Shown here piece by piece: positions 22,262-26,067 of a stretch of DNA of 26,067 bases. A program made the translations under genes and the position numbers. Source of the DNA: a bacterium UBP6_UBA1209 (lineage in GTDB: Bacteria; UBP6; UBA1177); assembly GCA_002309575.1 (NCBI GenBank), contig DBXP01000005.1:1-26067 (forward strand), read 5' to 3'. Below the pieces are notes generated by a model. That model saw only the letters and a program-made list of their open reading frames with translations, was not told the DNA's origin and searched no databases. Within the stretch, counting starts at the first letter, position 1; every line of letters starts with the position of its first letter.

Positions 22262-24169
22262 ATGAAAAAAATACTTCTTTTACTGCTCATCCTGTCGCCC
22301 GCGATGCTCTTTGCGGCAACGCTCCACTACTATTCCGAAGGCAAAAGGATCGAGCTTTCGGAGGATTTTTCGAGCTACACCTTCATCAAGAACGCCGAAG
22401 TCAAGGCGACCTTTGAAATTCCATCCGAGGTAAAGATCAGGCAGTCCAAAGATGGGATTTTTATCCTTGAAAAAGTGGACAGCACCTCTCGCGAAAAGCT
22501 TCAGAAAAACGGGATACTCTTTCCCGCATACCGCACCGTGAACGGGCAGGTCCGCAATCTGACGGGCATGATCTACGTCAAACTCACCGGGAAGCATGAT
22601 GAAGCTTCAGCAAAAAAGTGGTGTAAAGACAACGACCTGCAATTCATCAGGCTCTACAAGTACGCTCCGGGCTGGATCGTCGCATCGACAGGCTCGCAGA
22701 ACCCGGTAAAGCTTTCGGCCAGGTTTGTTGAAGAAAAGATGGCTGCAGCGGCAGAACCGAGTTTCTTTATCAGGCTCCGGAAGCGCGCCTATCTCCCGAG
22801 CGACACCTTTTTTCCGAAGCAGTGGCATCTTCACAACGACGGCACCGACAGCCTGCTTACAGGTCCTGACCATGCGCATGTCGCGGAGGCGTGGGAACTT
22901 CTCAAGGCTTTTACCGGCGACATCGGCGGCAAGGGGATCAAGCTCGCGATCGCGGACGACGGCTTTGACCTCGACCACGAAGACTTCAAGGGCAAATTTC
23001 TGCCGGGCTACGACTTTTGCGACGACGACGAAACCCCTAAATACGACGAATGGAATTACGATATGCACGGGACATGCTGTGCCGGTGTAGCCGCTGCCGT
23101 GACTGACAACGACAAAGGTGTGGCCGGTGCCTGTCCGAACTGCAAAATCATACCGATCCGCCTCGATTTTTATGAAGAGCTCGACGTTATGGGGCTCAAT
23201 GCATTTGAATTTGCCGCTGAAAACGGCGCGGACATCATCTCCAACAGCTGGGGTCCCCCTGACAATTACGAGCCTCAGGATATGACTGCGCCTTTGAAGG
23301 AGCTCGTCGCTAACATCACATCGACGGGCGGCAGGCACGGCAGAGGCATCATCATCACCTTTGCGGCGGGGAACGGCGACGAACCGATCGAGACCGACGG
23401 TTTCGCCAGCAACCCTAACGTCTTCGCGATCGGCGCTTCAAGGGCCGATGCCACGCGCTGCAGCTATTCCGATTACGGCGCACCGCTCGATTTCATGGCT
23501 CCCAGCAGCGATTACGACGACGATACCTACGATCAGGTCGACGGGATCTGGACTGTCGACAACACGGGAGAGGCCGGCTACAACGACAAGGATATATACT
23601 ACGGCGACCCGAACGGAAACTACACGAACGACTTCGCAGGAACATCCTCGGCATGTCCTCTGGCAGCCGGGATCATCGGTCTTGTCCTGCAGGCGAATCC
23701 CTGCCTGACCCGCGACGAGGTATACACGCTCCTTGCCGAAACGAGCGACAAGATCGGCGACCGCGCTTATAACGACGAAGGCTTCAACGACTACTACGGC
23801 TACGGCAGGATCAACGCTTGCGAAGCTGTCAAAAAGGCACTTGAAACAGCCGGCAGAGACGTCTCGCAGGCGACCTGCGGCGGCGAAATAAAGGTCCTTG
23901 AAAACGGCGAAAACACCGTGACCTGCGATATGGGAGATTCCGGCGACACAGGTGACTCGGGAGATTCCGGCGACTCCGGTGATTCAGGCGATACCGCTCC
24001 GGATCAGGACAGCGCCCCCGAGCCCGATCACGACCCGGTGACCGATCCCGATATTCAGGGAAGCGACTCCGACGAAACCGCTTCTGACGAAGACACTGCG
24101 CCTGAACCAGACACTGACACGACGAAACCTGAGAAAAAATCCTCAGGCTGCGCCCTCTCCATTATTTAA
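22262..24169 (+). CDS. Secreted S8 subtilase with GDS-repeat tail and C-terminal Cys motif
   Basis: This 635-residue secreted serine protease has a signal peptide (about 1-19), then a propeptide-like region to about 190. The peptidase S8 domain has Asp232 (AIADDGFD), His269 (MHGTCCAGVAA) and Ser462 (GTSSACPLAAG); the Asn oxyanion residue is in the SNSWGPP block. The active site looks complete. From about residue 557 the tail consists of GDS/GDT triplets, then Asp/Glu/Pro-rich sequence. It ends KKSSGCALSII, where a lone Cys precedes a short hydrophobic end, reminiscent of bacterial C-terminal sorting tags but without their membrane helix and basic tail. AGAGGT precedes the start, nine bases after folE2. 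It may process surface proteins, perhaps those of the upstream operon, but this is inference. Confidence 0.92.
   Translation: MKKILLLLLILSPAMLFAATLHYYSEGKRIELSEDFSSYTFIKNAEVKATFEIPSEVKIRQSKDGIFILEKVDSTSREKLQKNGILFPAYRTVNGQVRNLTGMIYVKLTGKHDEASAKKWCKDNDLQFIRLYKYAPGWIVASTGSQNPVKLSARFVEEKMAAAAEPSFFIRLRKRAYLPSDTFFPKQWHLHNDGTDSLLTGPDHAHVAEAWELLKAFTGDIGGKGIKLAIADDGFDLDHEDFKGKFLPGYDFCDDDETPKYDEWNYDMHGTCCAGVAAAVTDNDKGVAGACPNCKIIPIRLDFYEELDVMGLNAFEFAAENGADIISNSWGPPDNYEPQDMTAPLKELVANITSTGGRHGRGIIITFAAGNGDEPIETDGFASNPNVFAIGASRADATRCSYSDYGAPLDFMAPSSDYDDDTYDQVDGIWTVDNTGEAGYNDKDIYYGDPNGNYTNDFAGTSSACPLAAGIIGLVLQANPCLTRDEVYTLLAETSDKIGDRAYNDEGFNDYYGYGRINACEAVKKALETAGRDVSQATCGGEIKVLENGENTVTCDMGDSGDTGDSGDSGDSGDSGDTAPDQDSAPEPDHDPVTDPDIQGSDSDETASDEDTAPEPDTDTTKPEKKSSGCALSII
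23935..23997 (+). repeat. GDS codon-triplet repeats in the subtilase tail
   Basis: About seven tandem 9-base units encode Gly-Asp-Ser/Thr. Third positions vary between units, so the protein repeat is kept while the DNA has drifted. Confidence 0.8.
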
Positions 24170-24197
24170 CCTTCTGTTTATGCCAATACGAGGATAA

Positions 24198-25907
24198 ATG
24201 CGCGAACTACAGAATATAAAAGAGGGAATACACAAGTTGAAAAGGACCGTTCTCGTTGTTGACGACGAACTTATAAACCGCGAGCTTCTGGGCATGATAC
24301 TTCAGCAGAAATATGATGTCGTCTATGCCGAAAACGGGAAAAATGCCCTTGATATCGTCAAAACGACGCCCGGAAAAATATCACTCATACTTCTTGATCT
24401 TCTGATGCCGGAACTCAACGGATACGAAGTTCTCAAAACTCTTCAGTCCGATGCCAACCTGAAGAAAATCCCGGTCATAGTCCTCACCTCCGAAAAAGAT
24501 GCCGAGGTCGAGAGTCTCCAGCTCGGGGCGGCCGATTTCATCTCTAAGCCGTACAATATGCCGGAAGTAATCATGGCGCGTGTCCAGCACTCCATAGAGC
24601 TTGCCGAAGACAGCGACATAATCCTCGCCACCGAAACCGACCACCTGACAAGGCTTTACAACAAGGATTTCTTTTTCCAGTACTGTGCGAAAAGCGATCT
24701 CTACACGCCGGGAAGGGATATGGACGCGATCGCTGTCAACATCTCGCGTTTTCACCTTGTCAACGAGCTTTGCGGCAGAGGATTCGGCGATCAGGTCCTC
24801 TGCACAGTCGCAGACGAGATCAAATATTTCGCCTCTCAGAGCGAAGGACTTGCCGGACGCAGCGGCGACGATCTTTTCTTCGTCTATCTGCCGCACAGGG
24901 AATCCCACGAGAAATTTCTTGAAGGCATAGACGGCGCAGTGGCGGAAATTGCCGGAGCAGCAAGGATAAACCTGCGGATGGGCGTCTATCAGAATGTCGA
25001 TCACTCCGTCGGTCTGGAGGAACGCTTCGACAGGGCGGTCATCGCCTGCAACTCGCTTCGCAAAAGCGCTTCGGAGCACTACGCGCTTTACGATTCAAAG
25101 CTGCACGAGAAGGAGCTTTTCTCCGAGAAACTCATCAACGAGATGGATTCTGCACTCGCGCAAAGGCAGTTCAAAGTCGTATACCAGCCGAAATTCAACA
25201 TAAAGGGCAAAACCCCGCGTCTTTGCAGCGCTGAAGCCCTGGTCAGATGGAACCATCCCGAGCTCGGCATGGTAAGTCCCGGACTTTTCATACCGCTTTT
25301 CGAGGAAAGCGGACTCATCAGCCGGCTCGACAACTATATCTGGCGCGAGGTGGCACGGCAGATAAAGCAGTGGAAGGATGAACTCGGCGTGACAGTTCCC
25401 GTTTCGGTCAACGTCTCGAGAGTTGACCTTCTTTCACCCGACTATGAAAAAAATATGATCGGACTTGTACGCGACAACTCGCTTCAGCCCGAAGATATGC
25501 TTCTTGAAATCACAGAATCGGCATATACGGAAAACTCGGAACGCATAATCGGGATCGCCAATTCGCTGAGAGCGCGCGGTTTCAAACTTGAAATGGACGA
25601 CTTCGGTTCAGGCTATTCGTCGCTCAACATGCTTGCATCCCTGCCGATCGACGCACTGAAACTCGATATGAAATTCGTCCGCCGCATCTGCGAAAACGCG
25701 AAGGATCTGAGGATGATCCAGCTTATGATAGATATCGCTGCATTCCTGAATGTCCCCGTTATCGCAGAAGGAGTCGAGACCGAGGAACAGTACAGGCTTT
25801 TGAAGGAAAACGGCTGCGACATAATCCAGGGATACTACTTCTCGAAGCCGCTCCCTGTCGAACAATTTACCGAAATGATAGAAAAAGAGGGGAAAAAGAG
25901 ATGCTGA
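24198..25907 (+). CDS. Response regulator with REC, degenerate GGDEF and EAL domains
   Basis: This 569-residue cyclic-di-GMP signalling protein has a receiver domain at about 17-130 with phospho-acceptor Asp67 (LILLDLLMPELNGYEV) and Lys117 (ISKPYN). The GGDEF-like part at about 146-305 has RSGDD in place of GGDEF and should not make cyclic-di-GMP. The EAL domain (about 315-562) keeps EALVRW (Glu346) and DDFGSGYSSLN (Asp467, Asp468), so it is likely an active phosphodiesterase. A closing QGYYFSKPL is typical. GAGGA lies three bases before the start. The gene overlaps the next gene, an Hpt protein, by seven bases, so both are probably in one phosphorelay. No sensor kinase is in the window. Confidence 0.92.
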   Translation: MRELQNIKEGIHKLKRTVLVVDDELINRELLGMILQQKYDVVYAENGKNALDIVKTTPGKISLILLDLLMPELNGYEVLKTLQSDANLKKIPVIVLTSEKDAEVESLQLGAADFISKPYNMPEVIMARVQHSIELAEDSDIILATETDHLTRLYNKDFFFQYCAKSDLYTPGRDMDAIAVNISRFHLVNELCGRGFGDQVLCTVADEIKYFASQSEGLAGRSGDDLFFVYLPHRESHEKFLEGIDGAVAEIAGAARINLRMGVYQNVDHSVGLEERFDRAVIACNSLRKSASEHYALYDSKLHEKELFSEKLINEMDSALAQRQFKVVYQPKFNIKGKTPRLCSAEALVRWNHPELGMVSPGLFIPLFEESGLISRLDNYIWREVARQIKQWKDELGVTVPVSVNVSRVDLLSPDYEKNMIGLVRDNSLQPEDMLLEITESAYTENSERIIGIANSLRARGFKLEMDDFGSGYSSLNMLASLPIDALKLDMKFVRRICENAKDLRMIQLMIDIAAFLNVPVIAEGVETEEQYRLLKENGCDIIQGYYFSKPLPVEQFTEMIEKEGKKRC

Positions 25908-26067
25908 CAATCGAAAATTTGAAAGAATTCGGCGCAAATGTCGAAGAAGGCGTTGCAAGATGCATGGGACTCAACGATTTTTACCTGAAACTCGTGAATA
26001 TGGCTGTTCCCGACCAGCAGATTGATGCGCTTGAAGCGGCACTTGCGAAAAAAGACCTCGACGCCGC
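25901..26067 (+). CDS. Hpt-domain (histidine phosphotransfer) protein, N-terminal part only
   Basis: The visible 55 residues begin MLTIENLKEFGANVEEGV and continue ARCMGLNDFYLKLVNMAV, then DQQIDALEAALAKKDLDAA. This is the helical start of small stand-alone Hpt proteins, in which the phosphorylated His follows in a 'AHALKG' block just beyond the window edge. Such proteins carry phosphate between a hybrid histidine kinase and a receiver. The start overlaps the end of the REC-GGDEF-EAL gene (ATGCTGA), with an AGAGGGG site upstream. The family call rests on pattern memory, and the key His is not visible. Confidence 0.7.
   Translation, partial: MLTIENLKEFGANVEEGVARCMGLNDFYLKLVNMAVPDQQIDALEAALAKKDLDA

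Overview
The window reads as chromosomal DNA from an anaerobic, delta-proteobacterial (Myxococcota-like) Gram-negative bacterium. Three things point there. Several exported lipoproteins carry acidic Asp/Ser/Glu-rich linkers. One large lipoprotein ends in the 'DLDLHL...DDP.LDIDN..G.GPE' domain that I associate with Myxococcota surface proteins. An RdgC-type protein is encoded as two adjacent genes in the form I recall from that lineage. An activase of the anaerobic ribonucleotide reductase suggests an anaerobic lifestyle. The lineage is inferred from protein style only; no rRNA or other marker is present.

Layout. (1) Positions 1-4035, mostly minus strand and visibly AT-richer than the rest, form an accessory segment. 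It holds a truncated lipoprotein, an AlbA_2/Schlafen-type regulator, a small Cys-containing lipoprotein and a DUF4143-type AAA ATPase. Both lipoproteins are driven by near-duplicate promoter/leader cassettes. The regulator gene carries 12-bp repeats at both ends. The divergent region beside the ATPase has interleaved inverted repeats. (2) Positions 4081-6721, plus strand, are a tightly coupled run: two halves of an RdgC-like protein, a WalJ/YycJ-like metallo-beta-lactamase-fold protein and a TatD-family hydrolase. (3) Positions 6731-10276 hold an M29 aminopeptidase, the NrdG-type radical-SAM activase and a UbiB/ABC1 kinase-like protein. (4) Positions 10288-11488, minus strand, hold tRNA-Leu(CAA) and a glycerate 2-kinase of the MOFRL family. 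(5) Positions 11584-12831 hold a lipoprotein and a HAD hydrolase. (6) Positions 12921-21388 are an apparent five-gene operon of exported proteins: an acidic-repeat/SH3/beta-barrel protein, two lipoproteins with FGE-sulfatase folds that lack the copper-binding cysteines, a secreted ASH-domain protein, and an ASH/PKD/YfaP-like lipoprotein. (7) Positions 21410-26067 hold FolE2, a secreted subtilase with a GDS-repeat tail ending in a Cys motif, a REC-GGDEF-EAL response regulator, and the start of an Hpt-domain protein.

The best candidates for something undescribed are the interlocked surface operon with paired FGE pseudoenzymes, the split RdgC plus nuclease-fold operon, and the duplicated promoter/leader cassettes. 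No gap between genes exceeds about 300 bases. The longer ones (1857-2015, 3917-4149, 12832-12994) contain the promoters and repeats listed. I found no CRISPR array, insertion sequence, rRNA or replication origin.
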